NCBI RefSeq assembly: GCF_003234565.1
Contig: NZ_QKTU01000002.1
Location: 62,001 to 126,000 of the forward strand
DNA from: Curtobacterium sp. MCBD17_013
GTDB lineage: Bacteria; Actinomycetota; Actinomycetes; Actinomycetales; Microbacteriaceae
Direction of reading: 5' to 3'
Length of the DNA stretch: 64,000 nucleotides
In this document: piece after piece, positions 27,724-35,982 of the stretch
Position numbering within the stretch: the first letter of the stretch is position 1
Layout: every line of letters begins with the position of its first letter
Made by a program: the position numbers and the translations under genes
The notes under the pieces: generated by a model
The model's input: only the letters and a program-made list of their open reading frames with translations
The model's database searches: none
What the model was told of the DNA's origin: nothing

Positions 27724-28428
27724 ATGACCGACGAGCAGACCGGAATCGAACAAGGCGGCGCGGACGAAGCCCACGAGGCTCCCGCGGGGGAAGCAGCAGC
27801 GGACTCGTCCGCCACCCCGGCCCCACGCCAGCGGCCGTCGTCCTCGGACCACGACGGCGAACTCGTGCTGTTCGTGGGCGACAGCCTGACGGCAGGCGGC
27901 GACTGGCAGTCGTGGCTGCCGGGGGAGCGGGTGCGGAACCTCGGGGTGAACGGGGACACCACCGACGGCGTGCTCGCGCGCCTCGACGAGGTCGTCGCGG
28001 CACAGCCCGACGTCATCGTGCTGCTCATCGGCACGAACGACTTCGGCAACCACCGGGCGACCGCGGAGCACGTGGTACGCAACGTCGAGTCCATCCTGGT
28101 GGACCTGCGCCGCGACCTGCCGGGCGTCCGGCTGCTGCTCGTGTCGATCCTGCCCCGCGCGGCGTCGTTCACACCCCGGATCGAGGAGGCGAACCGGCAC
28201 CTCCGGCAGTTCGTCGCGACCTGCCGCGCGCAGTTCCTCGACCTGTGGCCGGCACTCGCCGAGGGCGACCGGATCGATCCCCGGTTCACCGAGGACGACC
28301 TGCACCTCAACGAGGACGGCTACCGCGCCGTGGTGGGCGAGCTCCTCCCCGCGCTCGAGCGGCTCCGGGACCTGCCGCCCATGTCGCGTCCGATCAACCT
28401 GGCGGACCTCCGCGACCTCCAGCGCTGA
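27724..28428 (+). CDS. Intracellular SGNH/GDSL hydrolase
   Basis: A 234-residue esterase-like protein. The first ~40 residues are disordered and acidic, followed by block I LFVGDSLTAGGDW, block II LGVNGDTTDGV, block III LLIGTNDFGNH and block V DDLHLNEDGYRAV, giving a complete Ser/Gly/Asn/His set. It has no signal peptide, in contrast to the SGNH protein at 2.6 kb. GAGGAGGC 7 nt before ATG 27724 fixes the start. The next gene shares the last A of its stop. The substrate is unknown; the family includes thioesterases and acylhydrolases. Confidence 0.9.
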   Translation: MTDEQTGIEQGGADEAHEAPAGEAAADSSATPAPRQRPSSSDHDGELVLFVGDSLTAGGDWQSWLPGERVRNLGVNGDTTDGVLARLDEVVAAQPDVIVLLIGTNDFGNHRATAEHVVRNVESILVDLRRDLPGVRLLLVSILPRAASFTPRIEEANRHLRQFVATCRAQFLDLWPALAEGDRIDPRFTEDDLHLNEDGYRAVVGELLPALERLRDLPPMSRPINLADLRDLQR

Positions 28429-28775
28429 TGCCGTCCGGCTCCCGCCGACAGGCGGAACCGGACTTCACACGTCCCGCTCTCGCGCCCGGCCTCCTGGCCG
28501 CGGTGGGCCTCCTGGCCTGCATCGCGCTCGTCGGCTCGCCCGGCTTCGTGTTCGTGCGTGTCGGCGTGACGTTCCTGGCGCTGGTCGTCATCGTGTTCGC
28601 GTTCCGGGCGCGAGCGTGGGTCGCCGCCGCCGTCACGCTGGCGATCGCCGTGTGCTGGAACCCCGTCGTGACGGTGCCGATCCCCGGCCAGCTGTGGGCG
28701 GCCCTCCAGATCGTCGCGGCCGCGGCGTTCGTCGCGGTGGGCATCGTCGTGAAGGTGCCCGACGACCGCACCTGA
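28428..28775 (+). CDS. Small membrane protein, DUF6804-like
   Basis: A 115-residue protein with four hydrophobic segments and a conserved-looking CWNPVVTVPI stretch between helices three and four. It resembles the DUF6804 membrane proteins of Microbacteriaceae. ATG 28428 overlaps the stop of the GDSL gene (TGATG), so the two are translated together. The function is unknown. Confidence 0.75.
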   Translation: MPSGSRRQAEPDFTRPALAPGLLAAVGLLACIALVGSPGFVFVRVGVTFLALVVIVFAFRARAWVAAAVTLAIAVCWNPVVTVPIPGQLWAALQIVAAAAFVAVGIVVKVPDDRT

Positions 28776-28838
28776 CGGACGGCCACGCGCGCCCTCACGC
28801 CGCTGACCGACCGCACTGACGCCGCCACCGTGGACCGA

Positions 28839-28844
28839 TAGGAT
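28839..28844 (+). promoter_or_regulatory. Putative -10 element (TAGGAT) of the Stealth gene
   Basis: TANNNT hexamer 44 nt before ATG 28889, which has a GAGAAGGG Shine-Dalgarno. An ATG at 28849 close to the predicted start site is out of frame with the gene. Confidence 0.45.
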
Positions 28845-28888
28845 TCGGATGGCGGGCACCGTGCCCGACCGCATCGAGAAGGGCGTGG

Positions 28889-30475
28889 ATGGCCGACGAG
28901 ACCGCACCGGAGACCGAGAGTCCGCTGCTGAACCCTCATCCGTCCTCCGGCGGACTCGAACGATCCGACGTCGTGGTCCGGAAGGGGCGGCTGACGCTCC
29001 TCAACGGGCACCTCACCCCGCAGCAGTCGATGATCGAGGACCTGCTCTTCATCGACGACGCGCTCACGGCCGCCGACGTCGACCACATGCTCATCCGCGG
29101 CAACGACACCCGGCCCGTGCTCGCGCTCGACGAGCGTGACCGACAGCGCGCCGAGAGCACGCTCATGGACGCCTGCGCGAACGAGCCGTTCTACGCGAAG
29201 CCACCGGGGGAGCGCGCGGTCCTGATCGCCGACGACGGTCTCGGGCAGTCCGGGAGGGACGTGCTGCGGCTGTTCCGTCCCCGTCTGGAGCCGATCGGTC
29301 GCCTCCGCTACGGCGCGGAAACCGCGGTCCAGGTCGAGTTCTGGCGCGTCACCGACACCGAGGTCCTCGCGCCCGTCGAGAACGCGATGATGCGCCGCAG
29401 TCTGCCGCTCGACGAGTTCGTCCGGACCGAGGTGGAGCGCTACGGCCGCACGTGGCAGACGATCGAGCACATGTTCGACGACCACGTCAGCGACATCACG
29501 TTCCCCATCGACATGGTCTTCTCGTGGGTCGACGGCAACGCGATCGAGTACCAGCGCGCCCGGCAAGCACAGCAGGCCGGCGCCGTCCTGGGCGAGGGCG
29601 ACGACGCCCCGGCCCGCTTCCGGCAGATCGACGAGCTCAAGTACGCACTCCGGTCGGTGCACACGTTCGCGCCCTGGATCCGCACGATCTACATCGCGAC
29701 CGATTCCCCCGCCCCGGCTTGGCTCGCGGATCACCCACGGGTGCGGATCGTCCGGAGCGAGGAGTTCTTCGCCGATCCGTCGGTCCTGCCGACGCACAAC
29801 TCGCAGGCCGTCGAGTCGCAGCTCCACCACATCCCCGGCTTGAGCGAACACTTCATCTACTCGAACGACGACATGTTCTTCGGCCGCTGGGTCGACCCGT
29901 CGATGTTCTTCTCGCCCGGCTCGATCACGAAGTTCATCCTCGCCACCACCCGGATCGGCCTGGGGACGAACAACGCTCAGCGCAGCGGCTTCGAGAACTC
30001 GGCACGGGTGAACCGGCAGCTCCTCCAGCAGCGGTTCGGCGCGATCACCACGCGGCACCTCGAACACGCCGCCACGCCGCTCCGCAAGAGCGTCATGTCC
30101 GAGATGGAGCACGAGTTCGCCGACGAGTTCGCGCGCACGGCAGCGTCACGGTTCCGCGCCGCCGACAACATCTCCGTGACGAACTCGCTGTACCACTACT
30201 ACGCACTCATGACCGGGCGCGCCATCGTCCAGGAGAACGCGGTGGTGCAGTACGTCGACACGACCATGGTGTCCGGCCTCACGGCGCTCGACGAGCTGCT
30301 CCGCCGGCGCAACGTCGACTTCTTCTGCCTCAACGACGGGAGCTTCCCGGAGGTCTCCGACGACGAGCGCACCGCCCGGGTGACGGACTTCCTCGAGAAG
30401 TACTTCCCGTTCCCGGCCCCGTGGGAGCGGCCCACCGATGGGATCGCTCCCGCCGGAGCCGCTACCGCCGGCTGA
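28889..30475 (+). CDS. Stealth-family sugar phosphotransferase
   Basis: A 528-residue cytoplasmic protein of the Stealth family, which transfers hexose 1-phosphate during capsule or wall-polysaccharide synthesis. CR1 is IDMVFSWVDGN (about residue 210), CR2 is DELKYALRSVHTFAPWIRTI followed by YIATD, CR3 contains EHFIYSNDDMFFGR, and CR4 is near FFCLNDG. The N-terminal ~200 residues are an extra domain not typical of short Stealth proteins. ATG 28889 follows GAGAAGGG. No other polysaccharide gene is nearby, so its polymer is not indicated. Its 3' end overlaps the convergent phosphodiesterase gene by 14 nt. Confidence 0.9.
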   Translation: MADETAPETESPLLNPHPSSGGLERSDVVVRKGRLTLLNGHLTPQQSMIEDLLFIDDALTAADVDHMLIRGNDTRPVLALDERDRQRAESTLMDACANEPFYAKPPGERAVLIADDGLGQSGRDVLRLFRPRLEPIGRLRYGAETAVQVEFWRVTDTEVLAPVENAMMRRSLPLDEFVRTEVERYGRTWQTIEHMFDDHVSDITFPIDMVFSWVDGNAIEYQRARQAQQAGAVLGEGDDAPARFRQIDELKYALRSVHTFAPWIRTIYIATDSPAPAWLADHPRVRIVRSEEFFADPSVLPTHNSQAVESQLHHIPGLSEHFIYSNDDMFFGRWVDPSMFFSPGSITKFILATTRIGLGTNNAQRSGFENSARVNRQLLQQRFGAITTRHLEHAATPLRKSVMSEMEHEFADEFARTAASRFRAADNISVTNSLYHYYALMTGRAIVQENAVVQYVDTTMVSGLTALDELLRRRNVDFFCLNDGSFPEVSDDERTARVTDFLEKYFPFPAPWERPTDGIAPAGAATAG

Positions 30476-31424
30476 CGGGGGAGGCCGGCACCACCTCGTC
30501 GCGGAACACGGGGATGCTCGAGGTGACCGGCTGCGGTTCGACCGCGGCCGGGATGACCACGCCTGCCGCAGCGAGCCGTTCGGCAACCTGTACCGGCGCG
30601 ACGCGCTCGCCCACGGTCGCGTAGTGCCCGATCGGAACGACCGAGTGGACCACGGTCGATCCGTACACGTGCACGAGGTTGAACGACTGCGCACCGTCGC
30701 GCCCGCGGGTGCCACCGCCCTCGGTGACCAGGTCCTGCGTGTAGCAGGTCGCGCTGGCGACCGAGACGGGGATCCCGGCGAACTGCGACGTCGTCGAGTA
30801 GTGCAAGTGGCCACCGATGATCGAGATGATGTCGGAGCCCTCCACCACCTCGGCGAGTGCCTGTTGGTCGCGCAGTTCGACGAGGACCGTCAGGTCCTGG
30901 ACACTCGGCACGGGCGGGTGGTGGAGCGCGAGGATGGTGCCGTGCGGCGCCGCCACGCTGAGTTCCTCGGCGAGCCAGTCGAGCTGCGCGGAGGTCAGTT
31001 CCCCGTAGTGGTGGCCAGGGACACTCGTGTCGAGCGTGATCACCCGGAGCCCGTTGACGTCGTACACGAAGTCCACGGGCCGGTCGGTGGGCTGCAGACC
31101 GAACAGCTCACGCCGGAACGCGCCACGCTCGTCGTGGTTGCCCATCGCCCAGATGAGCTGGGCACCGAGTCGTTCCGACGCCGGTTCGAGGATGCGGCGG
31201 ACCCGTGCGTACGCTCCTGGCTCACCGCGGTCCGCGACGTCGCCCGTGACGACGATGGCCTCGGGGTGCGAACCCGACGCCTCGATCTCGTCGACGATCT
31301 GCTGCAACCGCGCAGCCGAGTCGACGTCTCCGTACAGCTCGCCGTCAGCGGCGATGAGGTGGGTGTCGGAGAGGTGGAGCAGGAAGTGGTTCGGCCTGGG
31401 GTGTTCGGCCGTCCGGATGTCCAT
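30462..31424 (-). CDS. Metallophosphoesterase, CpdA-like 3',5'-cyclic nucleotide phosphodiesterase
   Basis: A 320-residue class III phosphodiesterase of the CpdA/Rv0805 type. All metal-ligand motifs are there: LLHLSDTHL (D-x-H), VVTGDVADRG (GD), WAMGNHDERG (GNHD), LALHHPP (His) and IIGGHLHYS (GHxH). These bind two metals and hydrolyse phosphodiesters such as cAMP in vitro. I use ATG 31424, while TTG 31439 would add five residues; neither has a strong Shine-Dalgarno. The C-terminal ~40 residues form a variable tail. It is convergent with the Stealth gene. Confidence 0.9.
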   Translation of the reverse strand: MDIRTAEHPRPNHFLLHLSDTHLIAADGELYGDVDSAARLQQIVDEIEASGSHPEAIVVTGDVADRGEPGAYARVRRILEPASERLGAQLIWAMGNHDERGAFRRELFGLQPTDRPVDFVYDVNGLRVITLDTSVPGHHYGELTSAQLDWLAEELSVAAPHGTILALHHPPVPSVQDLTVLVELRDQQALAEVVEGSDIISIIGGHLHYSTTSQFAGIPVSVASATCYTQDLVTEGGGTRGRDGAQSFNLVHVYGSTVVHSVVPIGHYATVGERVAPVQVAERLAAAGVVIPAAVEPQPVTSSIPVFRDEVVPASPVSRR

Positions 31425-31566
31425 GGAGCTCGCAATCAATCACTCGTCGAGGAACAGCGCGGCCAACGTTGTCACAGCCACGTACACCAGTCCAGCACCC
31501 GCGCGTGAACGTGCCCTGAACTGGGTGGGCGTGTCCGATCGTCCCCAGGTGAACGACGAACGACGA

Positions 31567-31596
31567 AGCGCCCGACCACCATCGTGGTCGGGCGCT
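31567..31596 (-). terminator. Strong hairpin terminator after qcrB
   Basis: GCGCCCGACCAC and GTGGTCGGGCGC form a perfect 12-bp stem around a 4-nt loop, with one further A-T pair. It begins 13 bp beyond the qcrB stop, so it ends the ctaE–qcrCAB transcript. There is no long T-tract. Confidence 0.85.
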
Positions 31597-31609
31597 CCCG
31601 TGTGTCGGT

Positions 31610-33316
31610 TCAGTGACCGCCGCTGCCGACCTGCGGCGCCTGGTGCGTGCCCTCGAGGTCCGGCCCGTGGTGCGCCGCATGCGCGGCGTCGAGCTCGGGC
31701 TTGGAGACGGGGGCGATGCGATCCTCGAAGAAGAACTTCGACATCCGAGCGCGGACCCGCTCGACCGGGCTGATCTTGCCGCGTGCGTTCGGACGGAGCA
31801 TGAGCGGCTGGTACTCGTTGAACTGCAGCAGACGCCACCGCTCGTACTCGTCGAGCTGCTCGTGGACCTCGATGTACTCGCCGTGCGGCAGGCGCACGAT
31901 GCGGCCCGACTCGTACCCGTGCAGCACGATCTCGCGGTCCTTCTTCTGCAGCGCGAGGCAGACGCGCTTCGTGATCCAGAAGGCGAAGAACGGGCCGAGG
32001 ACGACCATCGCCTGCACGACGTGGATGACGTGGTTCAGGGAGACCATGAAGTGCGTGGCGATGATGTCCGAGCTCGCGGCGGCCCAGAGGCCGCCGTAGA
32101 GCGTCATGCCGGCGGCACCGATGGCCGTGCGGGTCGGCGCGTTCCGCGGGCGGTCGGCGATGTGGTGCTCGCGCTTGTCGCCCGTGACCCACGCCTCGAG
32201 GAACGGGTACAGCAGGATGGCGCTGATGAGCAGCACGAGCACGATGATCGGCGCGAGGATGTTCATCGAGAGCGTGTAGTTGCCCCAGATCACGAACTCC
32301 CAGTGCGGCGGGACCAGACGCAGGGCGCCGTCGGCGAAGCCGATGTACCAGTCGGGCTGTGTCCCCGCAGACACCGGGGACGGGTCGTACGGACCGTACG
32401 TCCAGATCGGGTTGATCGTGAACAGCGACGCGATCAGGGCGAGGATGCCCGCGACGATGAAGAAGAACCCGCCCGCCTTCGCGGCGAAGGCCGGGAGGAT
32501 CGGGACACCGACGACGTTCTCGTTGGTACGGCCCGGGCCGGCGTACTGCGTGTGCTTGTTGATGACGACGAGCACGAGGTGCACACCGAGCACGGCGACC
32601 AGGATCGCCGGCAGCAGCAGGATGTGCAGCGTGTACAGGCGGCCGACGATCGCGGTCCCCGGGAATTCCCCGCCGAACAGCAGGTAGGCGATCCACACGC
32701 CGATGACCGGGACACCCTCGATCATGCCGACGATGATGCGGAGGCCGTTGCCGGACAACAGGTCGTCGGGGAGCGAGTACCCCGTGAAGCCCTCGGCCAT
32801 GGCGAGGACCCAGAGGAGGAAGCCGAACACCCAGTTGAGCTCACGCGGCTTGCGGAACGCGCCCGTGAAGTACACCCGGAGCATGTGCAGCATGATCGAG
32901 GCCACGAACAGCAGCGCCGCCCAGTGATGGATCTGCCGGACGAACAGACCGCCGCGGATGTCGAACGAGATGTTGAGCGTCGACTGGTACGCCGCCGACA
33001 TCTCGATGCCCTTGAGCGGGACCCACGAGCCGTCGTACGAGACGTCCGCCATCGACGCCTGGAAGAAGAACGTCAGGAAGGTGCCGGACAGCAGCACGAC
33101 GACGAAGCTGTAGAGCGCCACCTCGCCGAGCATGAACGACCAGTGGTCGGGGAAGATCTTGCGACCGACCTCTTTGACCAGCCCGGAGATGCTCGTGCGC
33201 TCGTCGATGTAGTTCGCGGCCGCGCCGACCAGCCGGGACGTCGGCGTCGGCGCGTTCTGCGGCGGTGTGGCCGCCGCCGGCGTGGGACCGGTGGTCCGTG
33301 TGGTGGTGGTGCTCAT
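31610..33316 (-). CDS. qcrB: Cytochrome bc1 complex, cytochrome b subunit
   Basis: A 568-residue integral membrane subunit that oxidises menaquinol in the actinobacterial bc1–aa3 supercomplex. Haem b ligands lie in FVRQIHHWAALLFV and SIMLHMLRVYF, with the second pair in LYTLHILLLPAI and AVLGVHLVLVV. The quinol-site motif of cytochrome b appears as a PDW variant, TQPDWYIGF. The C-terminal ~140 residues are a cytoplasmic extension, as in other actinobacteria. The ATG overlaps the qcrA stop. It is the last gene before the terminator. Confidence 0.96.
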   Translation of the reverse strand: MSTTTTRTTGPTPAAATPPQNAPTPTSRLVGAAANYIDERTSISGLVKEVGRKIFPDHWSFMLGEVALYSFVVVLLSGTFLTFFFQASMADVSYDGSWVPLKGIEMSAAYQSTLNISFDIRGGLFVRQIHHWAALLFVASIMLHMLRVYFTGAFRKPRELNWVFGFLLWVLAMAEGFTGYSLPDDLLSGNGLRIIVGMIEGVPVIGVWIAYLLFGGEFPGTAIVGRLYTLHILLLPAILVAVLGVHLVLVVINKHTQYAGPGRTNENVVGVPILPAFAAKAGGFFFIVAGILALIASLFTINPIWTYGPYDPSPVSAGTQPDWYIGFADGALRLVPPHWEFVIWGNYTLSMNILAPIIVLVLLISAILLYPFLEAWVTGDKREHHIADRPRNAPTRTAIGAAGMTLYGGLWAAASSDIIATHFMVSLNHVIHVVQAMVVLGPFFAFWITKRVCLALQKKDREIVLHGYESGRIVRLPHGEYIEVHEQLDEYERWRLLQFNEYQPLMLRPNARGKISPVERVRARMSKFFFEDRIAPVSKPELDAAHAAHHGPDLEGTHQAPQVGSGGH

Positions 33317-34386
33317 GAAACGCGCTCACGCTCCCAGAAGCTGGGGCCGACGGGCTCGTGGAAGTCGCTCTGTGCGACCAGGTAGCCCTCGGAGTCGACC
33401 GTGATGGGAAGTTGGGGAAGGGGCCGGCTCGCCGGGCCGAAGATGACCTCGCAGCTGTGCGCGACATCGAACGTCGACTGGTGGCACGGGCACAGCAGGT
33501 GGTGCGTCTGCTGCTCGTAGAGCGCGACGGGGCATCCGACGTGGGTGCAGATCTTCGAGTAGGCGACGATGCCGTCGTACCCCCAGTGTTCCTGGCCCTT
33601 GCGGGGATGGAGCTCCGACGGGTCCAGGCGCATGAGCAGGACGGCCGCCTTGGCCTTCTCCTCGAGCATGTCCGACTTGTCGAGCAGACCGTCGGGGATC
33701 ACGTGGAAGACCGAGCCCTGGGTGACGTCGGACGCCTTGATCGGCAGGCCGGTCGGGTCCTTCGTCAGGCGCGTGCCCTGTTTCCACATCGTGTAGCTGA
33801 GGAGCTTGTTGGGGTCGGCAGCGGGCGCGAGATCGCGCACCAGCACGACACCAGGGAGCGGGAACGCCACGAGCGCACCGATGAGGCTGTTGCGGATGAC
33901 CGTTCGACGGTTGAAGCCCGATTCCTTGTCGCCGAGCCGGAAGGCCTCGACGGCCTTCGCACGGGTCTCCTCGGAGCCACGGGTCGCGTGACGCTGCTCG
34001 GAGATCTCGCGGTCCACGACGAGGGTCTTGGACCAGTAGACGGCACCGAAACCGAGGGCGAGGAGCGCCAGCGTGATCGACAGACCGAGGAACAGGTTGC
34101 CGAAGCGGACCGTCGACAGGTCGCCGGCGCGGACCGGGAACGCGACGTAGGACGCGATCGCCAGGATGCTGCCGATGATCGAGATGTAGAAGAACGTCGC
34201 GACCTGACGCTCGGCCAGACGCTCCTTCTTCGGGTCGACGTCGGTCCGCCGCGGGCGGTGCGGCGGCTCACCCGGGTTCTGGAACGGCTCGGCGGGCAGG
34301 ACCGCGGTACCGGCGGGGATCGAGGGCGTGTCGTGCTTCTCGACAGCGGAGGACGCGGACAGTACGTCGTCGTCGCGCTCTGTCAT
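33313..34386 (-). CDS. qcrA: Cytochrome bc1 complex, Rieske iron-sulfur subunit
   Basis: A 357-residue subunit with three N-terminal membrane helices, the actinobacterial form. The Rieske [2Fe-2S] ligands are CTHVGC and CPCHQSTF near the C-terminus. ATG 34386 is preferred because GAAGGGA lies just upstream; a GTG 30 nt further out (34416) has none. The stop overlaps qcrB by 4 nt. It carries electrons from QcrB to the dihaem QcrC. Confidence 0.96.
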   Translation of the reverse strand: MTERDDDVLSASSAVEKHDTPSIPAGTAVLPAEPFQNPGEPPHRPRRTDVDPKKERLAERQVATFFYISIIGSILAIASYVAFPVRAGDLSTVRFGNLFLGLSITLALLALGFGAVYWSKTLVVDREISEQRHATRGSEETRAKAVEAFRLGDKESGFNRRTVIRNSLIGALVAFPLPGVVLVRDLAPAADPNKLLSYTMWKQGTRLTKDPTGLPIKASDVTQGSVFHVIPDGLLDKSDMLEEKAKAAVLLMRLDPSELHPRKGQEHWGYDGIVAYSKICTHVGCPVALYEQQTHHLLCPCHQSTFDVAHSCEVIFGPASRPLPQLPITVDSEGYLVAQSDFHEPVGPSFWERERVS

Positions 34387-34423
34387 GGTGTTCCCTTCAG
34401 TGGTGTCGTGCGACACGGGTCGA

Positions 34424-35251
34424 TCAGTTGGTCTTCGCGGTGAGCCAGACGGTCACCGCGACGACCGCACCGAGTCCGAAGATCCAGAGGAACAGGCCCT
34501 CTGCCACCGGGCCGATGTCACCGAGGGCGAACCCGCCCGGGGACTTCGTGTCCTGGATGTACTTCAGATAGGTGATGATGTCCGCCTTCTGCTTCGGCGT
34601 GATGTTCAGGTCGTTGAAGACCGGCATGTTCTGCGGACCGGTGAGCATGGCCTCGTAGATGTGCTTGCCCGACACCGACTTGAGGTTCGGCGCGTACTTG
34701 CCCTCGGTCAGGGCACCGCCGGCACCCGCGACGTTGTGGCACATCGCGCAGTTCACCCGGAACAGTTCGGCGCCCTTGGCCGCGTTGGCGTTGCCGTTGG
34801 TGAGGCTCGCCTTCGGGATGGACGGGCCCGGGCCGAGCGACGACACGTAGGCGGCGATGTCCGCGACCTGCTCATCCGTGAACTGCGCGGGCTTCTCCTC
34901 GACCTGCGGGCCGTTCGACGCCGCGGGCATGCGACCCGTGCCGACCTGGAAGTCGACCGAGGCGGCGCCGACGCCGATGAGCGACGGACCGGACTTCGTG
35001 CCCTGTGCGCTGAGCCCGTGGCACGTGGCGCAGTTCGACGCGAAGAGCTTCTGCCCCTCGTTGACCCGCGACTGGCTGGTGGCCGCGACCGTGGTCGACT
35101 GCGAGGAGTCCGCGTTGGCCGATGAGGTGAACAGGGCGTACGCGCCGCCGGTCGTCATCAGGCCGACGACGATCAGCGACACGGTCGCCAGCGGGGAGCG
35201 GCGGCCCTTCTTGGCGCCGGTGCGGCGCTCGGACTTGCTTCGAGAGAACAT
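34424..35251 (-). CDS. qcrC: Cytochrome bc1 complex, dihaem cytochrome c subunit
   Basis: A 275-residue dihaem cytochrome cc with two haem-c sites, CATCH (Cys74, Cys77, His78) and CAMCH (Cys168, Cys171, His172). An N-terminal signal anchor follows a basic stretch (KKGRRSPL), and a C-terminal helix (LFLWIFGLGAVVAVTVW) anchors it to the outer face. In actinobacteria this subunit passes electrons directly to oxidase subunit II and replaces a soluble cytochrome c. It lies 21 bp after ctaE and 37 bp before qcrA. Confidence 0.96.
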   Translation of the reverse strand: MFSRSKSERRTGAKKGRRSPLATVSLIVVGLMTTGGAYALFTSSANADSSQSTTVAATSQSRVNEGQKLFASNCATCHGLSAQGTKSGPSLIGVGAASVDFQVGTGRMPAASNGPQVEEKPAQFTDEQVADIAAYVSSLGPGPSIPKASLTNGNANAAKGAELFRVNCAMCHNVAGAGGALTEGKYAPNLKSVSGKHIYEAMLTGPQNMPVFNDLNITPKQKADIITYLKYIQDTKSPGGFALGDIGPVAEGLFLWIFGLGAVVAVTVWLTAKTN

Positions 35252-35272
35252 GCGCGTGGGGCTATCCGATTC

Positions 35273-35902
35273 CTACTTGAGAAGGTAGATGACGGCGAAG
35301 AGGCCGATCCAGACGACATCGACGAAGTGCCAGTAGTACGACACGACGATCGCGGTGGTCGCTTCCTTGTGACCGAAGTTCTTCGCGGCGAAGCCGCGGC
35401 CGAGGGTCAGGAGGAACGCGAGGAGGCCGCCGGTGACGTGGAGGCCGTGGAAGCCCGTGGTCATGAAGAAGGCAGACCCGTAGGCGCTCGAGGACAGCGT
35501 GACGCCCTCGTGCCAGAGGTTCGAGTACTCGTAGACCTGGCCGCAGATGAACACCGCGCCCATGCAGTAGGTGACGAAGAACCACTCGGTCATGCCCCAG
35601 TCGCGCGGCTTCCAGCTCGTGCGGTGCACCTGGAAGCGCTCGGCGGCGAACACCGCGAACTGGCAGGCGAAGCTCGACAGGACCAGGACGATCGTGTTCG
35701 TGGCGGCGTACGGCACGTCGAGGTGCGCGGTCTCGGTCGCCCAGAGCTTCGGGGACGTGCTGCGCAGCGTGAAGTAGATCGCGAACAGGCCGGCGAAGAA
35801 CATGACCTCGCTGCCCAGCCACACGATGGTCCCCACGGCGACGGGGTTCGGCCGGTTCAGGACCGCGCCCTGGGCTGGTCTGGAGAGAGGGGTGCTTGTC
35901 AC
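35273..35902 (-). CDS. ctaE: aa3-type cytochrome c oxidase subunit III
   Basis: A 209-residue membrane protein with five hydrophobic segments and signature stretches [50 protein letters not shown] and [13 protein letters not shown]. It stabilises the oxidase core; subunits I and II are not in the window. I choose GTG 35902 because a CATAAT hexamer ends 7 nt upstream, matching leaderless genes here. ATG 35911 overlaps that hexamer and would add three residues. First gene of ctaE–qcrC–qcrA–qcrB, as in Mycobacterium. Confidence 0.95.
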   Translation of the reverse strand: MTSTPLSRPAQGAVLNRPNPVAVGTIVWLGSEVMFFAGLFAIYFTLRSTSPKLWATETAHLDVPYAATNTIVLVLSSFACQFAVFAAERFQVHRTSWKPRDWGMTEWFFVTYCMGAVFICGQVYEYSNLWHEGVTLSSSAYGSAFFMTTGFHGLHVTGGLLAFLLTLGRGFAAKNFGHKEATTAIVVSYYWHFVDVVWIGLFAVIYLLK

Positions 35903-35909
35903 GTCGTCC

Positions 35910-35915
35910 ATTATG
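35910..35915 (-). promoter_or_regulatory. -10 element (CATAAT) of the ctaE–qcrCAB operon
   Basis: Minus-strand CATAAT, the best -10 match I noticed in the window, ends 7 nt before GTG 35902. A leaderless transcript is predicted. No clean -35 is seen. Confidence 0.55.
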
Positions 35916-35969
35916 GCCCGAACCACGGACAGTGTTTTCGCAGGCAACTGGCGGGTCCTTCGAAATCAG

Positions 35970-35975
35970 TACGAT
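35970..35975 (+). promoter_or_regulatory. -10 element (TACGAT) of leaderless trpD
   Basis: The hexamer ends 7 nt before ATG 35983. It is divergent from the ctaE hexamer, with about 55 bp between them. Confidence 0.55.
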
Positions 35976-35982
35976 CGGGGGC

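Noticed and set aside
31613..33385. Forward open frame of about 590 codons antisense to qcrB
   Set aside because: Highly charged, low-complexity translation with no family signature; qcrB on the other strand has haem-ligand motifs and a terminator.
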